This document shows positions 1 to 11,180 of a stretch of DNA of 64,000 nucleotides, piece after piece. Location of the stretch: contig CANTUQ010000004.1 in assembly GCA_947683425.1 (NCBI GenBank), positions 36,099,001 through 36,163,000 on the forward strand, in the 5' to 3' direction. Positions within the stretch are counted from its first letter, which is position 1. Each line of letters begins with the position of its first letter. The notes beneath the pieces are model-generated. The model did no database searches. It was not told the DNA's origin and worked only from the letters and a program-made list of their open reading frames with translations. Position numbers and translations under genes: made by a program. This stretch comes from Excoecaria cochinchinensis (lineage: Eukaryota; Streptophyta; Magnoliopsida; Malpighiales; Euphorbiaceae).

Positions 1-1024
1 CGTCAGAACCCCTAGTCCATTTGGATGAATCTATGGTGGCTGAAAGATCAAGATTGTTAGAATGATGCATGGATGACATATACAATGCGTGATCGTGCCA
101 TGCAAATGGTCTTTGATGAGTGCGAGATCAATGGATTACCACAATACGATGGGATGCATGGACAAAATTACACGCAGGATGATATGTACACGTGAAAAAA
201 TAACATGCAGATGAAAAGATATATACACGCATAGCATGAGAAAAAAATATATTATTATGTATATATACATATATTTATCTTATTGACATTCATAAATGAC
301 ATGCGATGCATGGGCATGCTGTGCAGTATCCACAACCATATGCAAGCAGATAGATCCTACCAACCTTATTACTCCCACACACGAGGTCGTACGGTCTCTT
401 CCTTAGGTGGGCTTAGTCCATAGGTCAATAGGTGACCCTATGAACACGCATAGCACACGGTGAAAAATCGGCAGCATAACACTTTTAATTTAATCTGCAT
501 TTGCATGAGTTTTGGCCATTGCATATTCGAACATTTCAATCTTATGAAGATGGGCCTATCAGGGCATGGAATCCTTTGATGAAGACCATTTAACTTAATT
601 GATTTTGCTCAATAAACGATAACCCAAATAGCAAGCACGGTATTATGGTACATTTCACCTATTTGAAGTTTCTATTTGCCATTACATGGGCTTTGGTTAA
701 GGGTGATGTTACCTTAGGTCTATCCAAGCATGGTCCCTGCCAATGGGTCTAGCTCATCATGAGCCTAGCGACCGATCGGGTCTCCATTTGCTATACTTTT
801 AATAGTATGAGGCTTGGGCTGGTGATTATCCTTAACACTTCCCTACAATGAGTGAAAGTAGGGTCGTGCTTCGGGAATGCACCGGGGTAAGATAGGGGAC
901 TAACTAACATAGTTCTAAGGCCCTAAAATGATACAATGCAATTTTTAAAAAGAGATAAAATTTTAAGTTTTAAAACTCAATTATACATTTTAACCAAAAC
1001 ACTTTCAGAGCGAAGTCACAAATA
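1..1024 (-). mobile_element. Tat/Ogre-like element O1: noncoding leader between primer site and gag
   Basis: Read on the minus strand, this follows directly after the primer-binding site at 1025-1044 and has no long ORF. Its sequence is recognisably the same as 12760-13478 (minus) and 39436-40400 (plus), two other leaders of family O. Shared blocks include those around 350-480 and 700-890. The element's gag and pol lie to the left of the window. Assignment to family O rests on the leader homology and the adjoining primer site. Confidence 0.75.
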
Positions 1025-1044
1025 GTCCCCAGTGGAGTCGCCAC
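1025..1044 (-). promoter_or_regulatory. Primer-binding site, tRNA-Arg type (O1)
   Basis: The minus strand reads GTGGCGACTCCACTGGGGAC immediately inside the LTR end. From TGG onward this complements the 3' end of a plant tRNA-Arg including its CCA tail, the primer typical of Tat/Ogre elements. It marks 1045-3852 as the 5' LTR of a minus-strand element. Confidence 0.8.
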
Positions 1045-2210
1045 TGTAACGTGCGCCGAGCCTAGCAATGGCCCTCATTGAACCCGCTTTTAGGATTAGA
1101 GGGATTAGTTCGCGTCTTTTTTATCTTGGGCACCATGAGACATCTTGGGTGACTCCTTCCCAATAGAATATTGGAAAGGAACATCTAGCCTCACGATGCC
1201 TATTAGGAACCTTTGAGGTATTTTGGAGTCGCCACCCAATTTAAAATAAATTGGGAAAGGTCTCTAACCTCTTATTGGTCTAGACCAAAGATTGGTATTC
1301 GAAACTTCACTCTTATTTATGCTTTGGTTAATTATAAGTGAGTTTTAACTTCCTAAAATTATACCTCTTATCTCACAGGATTTAAGCATTTAAATAAAGG
1401 CACATCGCAAGCATTTAAAAAGCAGTAAAGCAAAGCTATAAAGAAAAGCTATAAATAAAGCGATAAAGGAAAGCGAATAAACACACAAGCACGCAATTAT
1501 ATGGAAGATAGGGGCGAAATATAACCCCCAAACAGAAGAAGATAAAAAAGGGAAAATAGGACGGAATACAATCCCTAAATAAATAATATTGCCCCAAAAT
1601 TAATTACAAGGGCCCAAAAGGAAATACATAAATTTAAACAATCAACCATAAGAAAAACATACATAAATCGGGATATTTGTTTGGTATAGGAACATTGGTT
1701 CCTTCGCACTTATTTGAAGGTTTAGGAACATTGGTCCCTTCGCGTTTATTTAAAGAGGGTTCGAACAGTTATTTTGATTTTTTGGGTGAACACTGGGATG
1801 AGTGATCCCATTTTTGGAAAACTTAACTCTTCATTTTATTTGTGATGTTTTTCGTTTCTTGGCTAAAACAAGGCACATTGGTCCCAATTTTATTAGTAAA
1901 AATTCCAATTCAATTATAGAAATATTTTTGTGACTTTTTATCTCACGCGTGCAGAAATGAAATATTTATTTGAAACAAGCACAACAAAAAGGAGGGAAAT
2001 AAGAAAGGTCTCACCAAACCGATGTGTCCTCTATGAGTGGTGACCCATCCGGGAGGTCACAGGAATGCTCATACAATGCAACTCAAATTAAATCTCAGAC
2101 AGAAAAAATAATATTAAAAATATTGGTAACGATTTTAAAAATTAATCAAGTAAAGACAAAATAAAAATTGCGCACAATAATAAATAATAATAATAATGAC
2201 CAAGTTGCCA

Positions 2211-2212
2211 GC

Positions 2213-2275
<63 letters not shown>
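2211..2275. repeat. (AAT)n microsatellite in O1 LTR
   Basis: About 20 AAT units are nearly uninterrupted. The poly-Ile and poly-Leu ORFs over this tract come from the repeat and are not genes. Equivalent (ATT)n tracts occur in the two LTRs of element O5 at 41462-41553 and 57197-57262. Confidence 0.95.
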
Positions 2276-2276
<1 letters not shown>

Positions 2277-2382
2277 TCAACAGTGAATAAACATGGAATA
2301 ATAATAGCAACGACACAATATAATGATAACAATATAAAATGGTAATGATAATAATGAGATAAAATAAATAAATATAATATAA

Positions 2383-2392
<10 letters not shown>

Positions 2393-2464
<72 letters not shown>
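2393..2464. repeat. (AAT)n microsatellite in O1 LTR
   Basis: A second tract of about 24 AAT units, separated from the first by about 120 bp of AT-rich sequence. Confidence 0.95.
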
Positions 2465-2465
<1 letters not shown>

Positions 2466-3359
2466 CTAAGAAAACAACTTGGTAGCCAAATTGACAGCAA
2501 GCACACATGTAGTGATAATAATAATAATAATGGTAATATATAACAATGACAAATGAACATGAGGTAGTAATAGGAGCACATCACTAAGAATAATAATAAT
2601 AATACCAAGAATAATGATGATAATGATGGTAAGAAAGAGCATGTTGGCAACAAATGAAAGAAAGTAAGTTAAAATCCCAAAGGTTAAACTAGAACTCACA
2701 AAAAATCAAATAAATAGCTAAATGAAAATGTTAACAGTGGCAAAACATGAGGAAAATATTAGACAATAGACATGATATTAATAAAAAAAGGCAAAAATAT
2801 TAAAAACCATAAATAATGTACAGGAGAAAATAAATAAAGGAAAATGGTTCCAAGTGTTTACCCTCAGAATTTATAGATCGGAAAATAGGATGTCTTGATC
2901 CGTCCTTGTCGATTTTTATGGTGATAAATACGAGAATATTTGAGAAAAAATCAAGTTTTAAACAAATAAAACTCAAGAAACTATTTTTGGAGAGGTAATA
3001 CAAAACAAAGGAAATTGGTTTTCCTTGCTTGAGATGAATCTCCGACTGGAAAATGCCTTGAAGAAAAAAGAAGAAGAAAAGCTAGACTAAAAAATCTAAA
3101 TATTTTTGCTTTTTGCTTTTGAAATCTTTCGGCTGCCCTTGTTGCTTGAGAGAAAACTTTCTCTTTTCTTTTGAATAAAATTGCAGCTCCTTTCAAATGA
3201 AAATAAGGTTTTTCTTTTAATTTGTTGTCTTGCCCAAAAATGGGAAGAGACAAAGAGTGCTTTCATTTTTAGTTTATCAAAAATTACACAAAAATGTGAA
3301 AGACACCGGTAAAAAGGGACTGAAAAATGACCATAAAACGCAGGAAAATGACCGCGCAG

Positions 3360-3600
3360 AGAAAAGGCCAAGAAGGCCGCATGCGAAGGGGCGTGATGCG
3401 CGCCCAAGGGGCGCTCGCGCTTGCGCGAGGCGCACCCCAGGGGGCACGTGATCTTGAGCGAGACGCGCCCTAAGGGGGCACGTGGTCTTGCGCGAGACGT
3501 GCCCCAAGGGGGCACGCGCGCTCTAGCAAGACGTGCCCCTAGGGATGAGCGCCCAAGCCTGCTCGCGCAGCCTCCTCATGCGGGCGCGGTCAGCACGCGT
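3360..3600 (-). repeat. GC-rich island of repeated words in O1 LTR
   Basis: A GC- and CpG-rich block lies inside AT-rich LTR sequence. It consists of degenerate repeats of words such as GGGGGCACGTG, GCGCGAGACG and GACGTGCCCC, many of them partly self-complementary. Short ORFs cross it on both strands but look like by-products of the base composition. Other O LTRs carry islands with different words at 28918-29125, 31380-31540, 41165-41450 and 56920-57180. Confidence 0.75.
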
Positions 3601-3852
3601 GGCACGCGGAAGGAAATTTAAAAAAATTAAAAATTAAAATGAATAAAAAAATTAAAATAAAAAGAAAAGGAAAGAAATAAAAATAATAAAAAATGAGAGC
3701 AAAAATGCCAATTTTCGCATTGCAAATTTTGGACGAGCAAATGGATTTTTTGACAAGGAGAACATCATTTTCGACACCTTTACTTGTGGCAAGTATCATT
3801 TTCATCATTAGGTAATTCTAATCTTGGACCTCCTCGGGACCTGGTGTCTAAA

Positions 3853-4014
3853 GTGCATCCGCGAGTGTATGCCATGATCGGAGAGGATGCAGCTTAACAA
3901 GCAGGGCCTTCCGGTAAGTTTGTATTATTAGCTTTTGTTATGTTCGATTTTGGGTTGTTGGAGTTGCAGTTAGCGGGGAAATTTCGAGGATGAAATTTCT
4001 TAAGGGGGAGTGAT
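3853..4014 (+). mobile_element. 3' internal tail and polypurine tract of T-family element T1
   Basis: The stretch ends with TTTCGAGGATGAAATTTC followed by the polypurine tract AAGGGGGAG (4002-4010), the usual signature just before a Tekay-type 3' LTR. The same signature occurs at 22773-22808 and, reversed, at 46469-46506. Everything upstream in T1 is hidden behind insertion O1. No coding domain is recognisable in what remains. Confidence 0.75.
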
Positions 4015-5109
4015 TGTAACGACCCAAAAAGGGGCCTAATCGGAATTCGCATTCTAAGTCAGGAAATAAAGGGTATTTCGTTAATTTGTACATGAGGAAA
4101 TTTGGATAATAAGGACTAAATTGTAAGATTAATTAAAAATATTTAGTGAAGAGTTTATTTAGTGAGGTAGGTGTATAGTGCCAATGATTTAATATATTTA
4201 ATATAGAGATTATCTAGTGGATTATGTGTATGGTGCCTTGATTAAGAGAAAGTCAAAGATGGGTATCTTTGGTCCTATAAGAGTTTGCCAAGTGGATTTG
4301 GTAGGTGGGCATTTATTGCAAAAGGAAGAGAGAGGGAGGGGAGGGCAAAAAAAGGGGAAGCTTCTCGTGGAAGCTAAATTTTTCCCCTTGGCTTGCCCCA
4401 TTCCCGTTCCCCTCTTCCCTTTCTTTGCATTTTGGATGCTCTCCTTCCTTACTTGAGTTGTGCTTCAAGATTTGTGTAGCATTTCCGAGTTTGAGCTAGG
4501 TTTTGAAGAGGTAAGTGCTTGGGTTTGCTTTGGGTTTCTTCATCTTCTTCATCTTCTTCTTCTTTTTCTTCTTCTTCTTCTTCTTTATTTTCTGGTTTTG
4601 GAAGAGTGATTGAATGGCTTGATTTAAGTGTGTTTTTGGCTAGGTTTTGTGCAAGAATCAGAGGAGAGAAGGAAGAGCAAATAAAAAGAGAAAGTTGGAT
4701 TTTGAAGGGACGGTTTGAAGCTTCATTTTGAGGTTTGGGAGTGTTTTTGCCCTCTTCTCCTTTCGGATCATCTATGTGTTGTGCTTAAATTTTCTGGTGA
4801 TCTTGAGTGTTAAATTATGTGTAAATACATGTATGAGATTAATTAGGAGCATTGGTTTGGCATGATTTAAGTGGTAGTGATTTGCATGTAAAATAGTAGA
4901 GAAATAGCATAAATTAGTGTAAATTATGATTTGCTGAATCTTATGATGTAATTGTGATTTCTTGCTTAAAGTTGTGTAAATTGAGTGTATATTGATGATA
5001 AGTATGTCTTGGTATGCATTGGAGTAATGATTTATCATGAAATTGCATGAATGAGTGGTTTTGAAATTGTTGGGTTTGAAGTGAAGTGCAGAATGCTGAG
5101 TTTCTGGGC

Positions 5110-5490
5110 AATTCTGGGCTCTGTTGCGAGCGCGACAAAGTGCAAAATGGCCTTTGTGTTGCTGAGGAGCCTCTATCATGAGTACGGTGCAATGTCGCTA
5201 GTGTGACGGAGAGCTTTGTAAGCCGAGCTGCGGTAAGCCGATCCCCAGCGCGAGCGTGCCATCGAGCGCGAACGCGATGGGGAAGTGCCCCGTCTCTGTC
5301 TTGAGCGCGATAGAGCTCGGTAAAGTGAGTGCCCAATCTCTGTCGCGAGCACGACGTCTGTCATGAGCTTGACTGAGCTTGGGATAGTAAGTGTCTGCCG
5401 AGCGTGCTTCATCGCGAGCGCACGACGGGGTACCCTGCGCTCTTTTGCGAGCACGACACATGTCGTGATCGCGACAGAAGCCCTTCCTGC
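5110..5490. repeat. CpG-rich palindromic-word island in T1 LTR
   Basis: Repeated words of the type CTGTCGCGAGCGCGACA occur in many decayed versions (for example GTCGTGATCGCGACAG near 5461), spaced by short unique sequence and GAGCTCGG-like linkers. The same vocabulary appears in the solo LTR at 33985-34312, where it is almost intact. Several CG to TG or CA changes here suggest methylation decay. Arg/Ser-rich ORFs on the minus strand only reflect the repeated words. Confidence 0.8.
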
Positions 5491-5955
5491 CTGCCCCATT
5501 TTATGAATTGTTTCTGTTTGACCCACTTTGCGCGGTTTCTCACTATTGTATAGTACACGGTTTTGCTTATGCCTTGGTGATATATTGTCCTAGTGTTGTA
5601 TTAGTGAATACTAATAATGATAGTGTTTTGATTCGTGTACTTGAATAATTTAAAGTATTGAATTGTGAGTGAGTAGTTGAGCCTGAAGTGTAGTGTTCCC
5701 GTATCCGCTACAACTGAAATTCAGGCTATGGTTTGAAGTATTTCACTTTTTGCTTAGAGAAGTGTTGTGATCATTGAGTGATTCCAGTTAGTGTAATTTC
5801 TTTATGCATGCTGTTACTAAGTTCTATTTTCTTATAGTAATTCTTATTTATGTATCTCTATTTTTGATACTTAGTGAGCTCAGTCTGTTAATGCTTATAT
5901 ATATATATGTTATTGCATGATATTATTGTATAGTGCTTTGCTATCTTTGTTCCTT

Positions 5956-6001
5956 CCCACTAATCGTTATCGCTTAGCATGGGCTGTTTTCCCGTGTAGG
6001 T
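5956..6001 (+). other. Conserved double hairpin, T-family LTR copy 1
   Basis: Stem 1 is CTAATCG / CGCTTAG around TTAT, with one mismatch from the usual CTAAGCG. Stem 2 is CATGGG / CCCGTG. They follow each other directly and end in TAGGT. Confidence 0.8.
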
Positions 6002-6315
6002 GGTAGATTTTGTTCCGCTCGAGTCGGGCATCTATAGGGTTGGCCACTAGGAGTAGAGTCTTGTTTTATTTTTGTACTCCTCCTATATTCTTTTTATACA
6101 TCCTTTTGTTATTGTATATATGAATTTCAGTATGCATTGTTTATGTAATACTGATGAAGGATGGTTATGTATTTTTGGATATTGAATATAATTATATTTT
6201 GAGTATAAGATTTATTATCGTTATTGTATGCTTCTGCTGTGATGTATAAATGTTTCTGAGTGAGTGTTGCGGTAGCGCTCCGGTATCCTTCCAACGGGGG
6301 TATTGGGGTGTTACA

Positions 6316-7889
6316 AAGTAGGGTATCGTTCTAAAGGGAACAGGGTAAATTTTGTATTGAGACCACAAAGAGTATATGGATAGGTAACGAACAAAATGAA
6401 GACTATGTATTTAATTAAATATCTAAACTACTTTGCATAGATTAAATCAAATTGGACTAATGATAACTTAATAAATAATATGAATATACATTAAAAATAA
6501 AAGGAGCAATTCATTTAAGAACAAGTACAGGTAATTCTATAAATAAAGTGACTGGAGAATTTAGCCAAGATTCTTTAAAGCAACTCTCATTGCCATTAAA
6601 GATGTTTTCATTTAGAGTCTATAAGCACTCTCGTGTCATTATAGAGATAAACAAAAATTATGAAGCTTAATGCCAATTCTTTAATCCCTCAAAGAGAATT
6701 CCTTATATCTAAGTGAATTCAATACTTTAAGTAAATTCATTTGTTTTTCCATCAATAAATTCCAACTCTTGTTGTAAATAAATTGACTAACATGCCAAAT
6801 ATGGTGATCAAGCATACATGGAAAATCAATGCACACAAATGGATTTAAATCATACTTCATTCATACATAAGAATAATCTTATTCTTAGACAATTACTGCA
6901 ACACATTCCTAATGTACAAAGGAAACTAGCCAAAATATATACATATTTGAATTAAAGATAAACAAGAGAATAAAGGAAACATTCGGAATTAGAAAAGAAA
7001 CTTAAACACTCCCCATAATTTTAATTTCTAATTAACCCTTCGGATATATCTCTTGTTCCTTTGGCATTGTTCCTTTGTCATCATCTAAAAACTAAGTACA
7101 AACGTTTATCGAAAAATGAAAGCTGTATATCTCTGCAAAAAAAACTAAAAAAACTGATTGTCCCCGTTCTCAGCATCTTGGATCCCTATTTATAGAGAAG
7201 ATTAATCATGCCTCTTCAGATTTGGTATGGAGATGAAATGTTGTCATGAAAATGTTTGATGAAAACACTCGTTGGTTGTGAAACGGCAGGTTGAAAAGTT
7301 GTATCGTTTGAAAATAGGTGCCTGTACCGAGTTGTGAAGGCCAGCATGAGTAGTGATCTACCAGCCTCTTTGTTACTCGTGAAGACCATCACGACTCGTG
7401 CATCTCTCTTGTTCTTCTGGCTTTGTTCTTCTAGTAACCGACTCGTGATTCTCTCTCCGAGTTATACTCTTCTGTTCGAGTCATGCATCTCTTCACGAGT
7501 CGTGCACTGCTGCCTTCTGTACTACTCGCGCACCTCTTCATGAGTCGTGCACTGCTTCACAACTCATTTGCTCCTTCTTCATTTTTTTCACCCAAATTAC
7601 CCTACAATGCAAATAAACACATAAACTAGACAAAAACACATGAAATATAAATGATTTAACATGCTTAACTACCTAAATTAAAGAAAATATACACTAAATA
7701 ATAGACCATTTTATATGGTATCATTTATTTAATCATTTAGTTTAATTTAGTCTATCATTGACCAATATCATTTTCTGTCATGATCGCAATCATGAGGAGC
7801 ATGTGGCTCATCTATGAGGTTAGGCAAAGCACAGTCGAGGTCAATAGTTTAGGATTTATTATTCGAGACATGTATTAATTATTGTTTTA
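6316..7889. other. Unclassified intergenic or old repeat sequence
   Basis: There are no TG..CA LTR ends, no recognisable coding domain and no match to the other repeats in the window. It opens AAGTAGGGTATCGTTC, a kind of sequence I associate only loosely with plant repeats. It is AT-rich apart from the repeated-word patch at 7325-7560. From about 7890 the sequence becomes recognisable as O-family LTR. Confidence 0.4.
7325..7560. repeat. Patch of ACTCGTG / CACGAGT words
   Basis: Words such as GACTCGTG, CACGAGTCGTGCA and CATGAGTCGTGCACTGC recur about ten times in some 230 bp, in both orientations, spaced by CT-rich sequence. The style resembles the palindromic-word islands in the LTRs, but the words differ. 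This may be the island of an LTR whose ends I cannot see. The 69-residue ORF across it is not convincing as a gene. Confidence 0.6.
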
Positions 7890-8649
7890 TTTTCTTTTAT
7901 TTCCTTGAGGCCTGTAATAACAAAGACTTTTCGATCGCATTTTGAAAGAACCACCACACAAAATGTTTCTACTAAAATTTGATATTTGTTAATAGAACTA
8001 GACCAATGTCTTGGTTCCTATCCCAAAAGTGATACATTAAAAGAAAGGTTCTTGTTTTCATCAAAACGGGATCACTTCTTCCTTTTTCTTAAAATTGGTT
8101 TGAGAACTCTTTACTTTTTTCGTAAAATAAGCAGTTGGGAACCAATGTTCTCATCTAAATGAATATCCCGATTTATGTATGTATTTCATTCTATCACTAT
8201 GATGGATTTCACGTTTATTTTTTGGACAATTGTAATTATATTTTATTTATCGCTTTATTGCTTTTCTATGTGCTTTTAATGCGCTTTAATTTACTTACAT
8301 AAATCGTGTGAGATGAGAGATAAAATAATTGACTCTAAAAACTCAGCCATATAATATTAACCAAAGGTACAAATAAGAGTGAGGTCCCGAACACTCTCTG
8401 GTTTTTACCTCATAATGTTAGAATTTATTTCTCAATATTTTTTTGGGTGGCGACTCCGTGATACCTACATTGTGATACCCAACAGATGTCGTTGTAGGTT
8501 GATTGCCAACAATGGAATGGGGGTGAATCTCTGTCCATTACAAAGCGATAAGCTTTCATGAATTTTAATGAACCTCCATGTGGTCTTAGGTCCTAAAAGC
8601 GGACTCCCGAGAGTGACTCGGATGCCGAGCGGGGTTCACACACATCACA
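7890..8649 (+). repeat. 3' part of an O-family LTR (fragment O2)
   Basis: The fragment contains the O-family LTR landmarks in plus-strand order. These are an 'accaatgttctc' block and the word GAATATCCCGATTTATG at 8160-8180, GAGGTCCCGAACACTCTC near 8380, GGTGGCGACTCCGTGA near 8445, and an end resembling CGGGGTTC..CACATCACA at 8649. The 5' half is missing or too diverged to recognise. No primer site follows. Instead the minus-strand internal region of another O element begins. Confidence 0.65.
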
Positions 8650-9660
8650 CCTGGCTTTATAAGGAAGTAATTTCTTACTAAGGTAGTAAACGGCAATTCA
8701 AGCCATAATTCATCTTCTTGGGCCATCATGGCGCCTACAGAATTTTCCTCTACTGCCAGGTAAAGGATTAATGGCTTAACTGGCCGTGGCGGTCGCAGAA
8801 CTGGAGGGTGTAGAAGATATTCTTTGGGGGTATCAAAAGCTTTCTGGCAACTGTCGTTCCACTAAATTGGTTGATTCTTCATGAGAAGCTTAATGATCGG
8901 TTTGCACATTGAAGCGAGCTTGGAGAAGAACCTGCTGATGTATTTCAGCTTGCCTAAAAAACTCCTGATCTCTTTTTCCTTTCGGGGTATTAGCATTTCT
9001 CTGATAGCTTTAGCCTTGTTGGGATCTACCTCAGTTCCCTTTTGAGTTATCACGTGGCACAGCAGTTTACCCGAGGTGACTCCGAGCATGCACTTCTTGG
9101 GGTTGAGGCGAAGATTGTACTTGTCGATCCTCTAAAAGAACTTCTCTAAAGCCTCGAAATGGCCCTCTTGAGTAACTGACTTGATCATCATATTGTGAAC
9201 ATACACCTCTACCTTCTTATGGATTAGGTCATCAAGAATTTTGATGGCCTTTCTCTAATAGGTTGCTCTAGAATTTTTTAACCCAAAAGGCATAACCCTA
9301 TAGGAAAAAGTACCCCATTCTGTAATGAAAGCCGTCTTGATCCGATCTGCTATCTTATTGAGGATCTGATTGTACCCAGTGTATTCGTCCATAAAACTAT
9401 ACAAATTGTAGGCAGCAGTGCTATCCATTAGGACATCTATGTGAGGCAAAGGAAAGTCATCCTTTTGGTAAGCTTTGTTCAGGTCTCGGTAGTCAACGCA
9501 CACTCGAACCTTTCCATCCTTTTTGGCTACGAGGACAACATTACCTGAACATGTTGGATATTGAACCTCCACCAAGAACTTAGCCTCAATCTGTTTCTGC
9601 ACCTCCTCTTTTACCTTCTCCACCCACTTTGGTCTAAGACTTCTGAGCTTCTATTTGATT
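8650..9660 (-). pseudogene. pol: Reverse transcriptase and start of RNase H, O3 element
   Basis: In intact elements this enzyme copies element RNA into DNA. The minus strand encodes RT motifs in order: AKFLVEVQYPT, GKVRVCVDYRDLNKA, DFPLPHIDVLMD, FSYRVMPFGLKN, then the catalytic box, GTEVDPNKAKAI and LGKLKYISRF. The start of RNase H (LILYLAVEENSVGAMMAQED) follows before truncation at 8650. At 9192-9203 the YVDD box reads YVHN, so both catalytic aspartates are lost. There are stops near 9253 and 9134, among others. The linker just upstream fits Tat/Ogre RT. I am confident of the family and that the copy is dead. Confidence 0.9.
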
Positions 9661-10470
9661 GGCTTGCATTCTGGATAGGTTGGAACGGCGTGTTTAGCAA
9701 CTTCTTGATCAATTCTCAGCATGTCTTCATAGGTCCAGGAAAAGACTTTTCATATTTTTTTAATATTCTCTCAAAATTCTTCTTCTCTTCAGGAGTTATA
9801 TCGAATGCTATCAAGATTTCCTTTGGGTTTTCCAAAGTTCCGAGATTAAATGAGGTGGTATTAGTTGAGTCAATGTCAAATATGAATGATTCATGTTCGT
9901 GGTTATGCATAATGAAATCATGAGAAACATCACATAAGTAAGCAAAGTTGTTCATCTTATTGAAATACTCAAAATTACAAACATCATTATAAAATAGTTC
10001 AGGAATGAAAAGTAAATCTGAAAAGCTCTCATTAACATCTTCTACTGATGTTGGTGTCGAAGCTGACGGTCCGCTGTCTTGATTGCTTGCTATCTTCGGG
10101 TCTTCAACTCCTAGCATTGTTACCTCAACTTCCACCTTTTCCTTGCCTTTCACTCGAGTGGCCAATAAGTTGCCAGTGATGACTTTCAGGGACTTCTCGA
10201 TCCCATGCGAAACTTTGGCTGAGAATCTCCTCGTCCCAGAAACCCTCTACAGACTTGACCATTCTATTAGACCAATCAAAGACATGAGGGATCTCTGTAG
10301 GCTTCTTCTTAGGTTTGTTCTTTCCAGCTTCATCCATATAACCCAACCCCCTTCTATGTTTTTGCCCCCTTGTGGTGATGGGTGCCTGAGGCCCTTGTGA
10401 ATTCTTGTCAAAACCAGCCCTTGGGAGGCAGTTCATCCTTTTCATCATATTAACACTGAAGCAACCTCTT
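9661..10470 (-). pseudogene. pol: Protease-RT linker with G-patch-like motif, O3 element
   Basis: The minus-strand ORF at 10448-10125 contains GFDKNSQGPQAPI followed by RRGLGYMDEAGK. This resembles the glycine-rich G-patch-like segment (G..LGK..QG.. then ..GLGY) found between protease and RT in Tat/Ogre polyproteins. A second ORF (10165-9716) is rich in acidic residues and matches no catalytic domain. The two overlap in different frames, so at least one frameshift separates them. Its function in the polyprotein is not established. Confidence 0.6.
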
Positions 10471-10559
10471 CATTCATCATGGCCACATGGAATTCACAAA
10501 AGGGCTAGTTAGAAATCCCTAAAACCAATACTTGATTATCACTGGTCACCTTTATTGTC

Positions 10560-11180
10560 ATGACTTGACCCTCATAGGGGATTTTGATGATTTAGTGAAG
10601 GGTAGATGAGATCCCTCTCAACTTATGAAACCATGGCCTCCCTAGTAACATAAGAAAGTTGGCCGGAATAGGCAGGATAACGAATTCTGCTTCTGTCTCA
10701 ACTGGCCCAGTTTTTACTTGTGCCTTGAAGGTCCTAGCAACTTGACTCCTTGAATTGTCATAAATAGTGATGGTCAGGTCAGATCTGCTTAACATGATCT
10801 CATTCATCACGAAAGCAGGTAGCGCCATGAGCAGACATACATTAATGAAATACCCATCATCCACCATTATGCAGGCTATGTGCTTGCCATTGATTTAGGC
10901 TCTGATATACAGGGGGCGGTTGTGATTGCGACCCTCAATTGGTAGGTCGGCATTAGTGTAAAATACATTCTCTCCAGACCCCCCTTTTACCATATGTAGC
11001 AACTCGATAAGTGAAATGGTGGTAACAACTGTTGATTTGCATAAGGCTTCCACTAACTTTTGCCTGTGGCTCGGAGATTGCCTCAATAGGTTCCATACCG
11101 ATATCTGAGCCGGCGTCTTCCTTAACTGCTTTAAAATTTGGTTCTCTTTTAGCTCTTGCTCCATAGTTAGGGGCATTGGG
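10560..11180 (-). pseudogene. pol: Retroviral-type aspartic protease, O3 element
   Basis: The minus strand encodes AQISVWNLLRQSPSHRQKL (the end of gag / lead-in to protease, 11176-10895) and a segment holding the active-site-like VDDGYFINVCLL (around 10864-10830) and then ILPIPANFLMLLGRPWFHKL (10600-10660). The LLGRPW motif is the usual C-terminal protease signature of Tat/Ogre elements. The two parts are broken by a stop near 10895. A functional enzyme would cut the Gag-Pol polyprotein, but this one cannot be made whole. Confidence 0.75.

Larger units (their letters stand above)
1045..3852 (-). repeat. 5' LTR of Tat/Ogre-like element O1
   Basis: The left end TGTAACGTGCGCCGAG abuts the primer site. 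The right end, CTCGGGACCTGGTGTCTAAA, is the reverse of the family start TGTAGACACCGGG with a few substitutions. At about 2.8 kb it matches the other O LTRs here. Landmarks shared with the other O LTRs are the 'ggaacattggtcc' words near 1690-1735, trinucleotide repeats (2211-2464) and a GC-rich island (3360-3600). The right end lies in the internal tail of a T element (3853-4014), so O1 inserted there. The second TSD copy is outside the window. Confidence 0.8.
4015..6315 (+). repeat. 3' LTR of T-family (Tekay-like) element T1
   Basis: It begins TGTAACGACCC right after a polypurine tract and ends GGGGTGTTACA, for 2301 bp. It contains a CT-rich stretch (4530-4590), a CpG-rich palindromic island (5110-5490) and the family's double hairpin 314 bp from its end. 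It lacks the 14-bp GGCATGCC palindrome found in most other copies. No primer site follows, as expected of a 3' LTR. Confidence 0.85.

Noticed and set aside
1025..1044. tRNA-related genes at the primer sites (also 18135, 39416)
   Set aside because: Only the complement of a tRNA 3' end is present, with no cloverleaf.
2135..2653. Poly-Ile / poly-Leu ORFs
   Set aside because: They are translations of (AAT)n and neighbouring AT-rich sequence; no domain and no codon structure.
3096..3621. Overlapping ORFs on both strands in the GC-rich patch
   Set aside because: Stops are rare there because of base composition. The translations are repeats of the same words and have no known domain.
5176..5526. 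Arg/Ser-rich minus-strand ORFs (also 33855-34368)
   Set aside because: They are readings of the TCGCGA palindromic words in LTRs; they occur in both directions and several frames.
8862..9623. Integrated plant pararetrovirus
   Set aside because: Gag-like, protease, LLGRPW and G-patch-like motifs plus family LTRs and a tRNA-Arg primer site in sister copies fit a Tat/Ogre retrotransposon; no movement protein or coat motif is seen.
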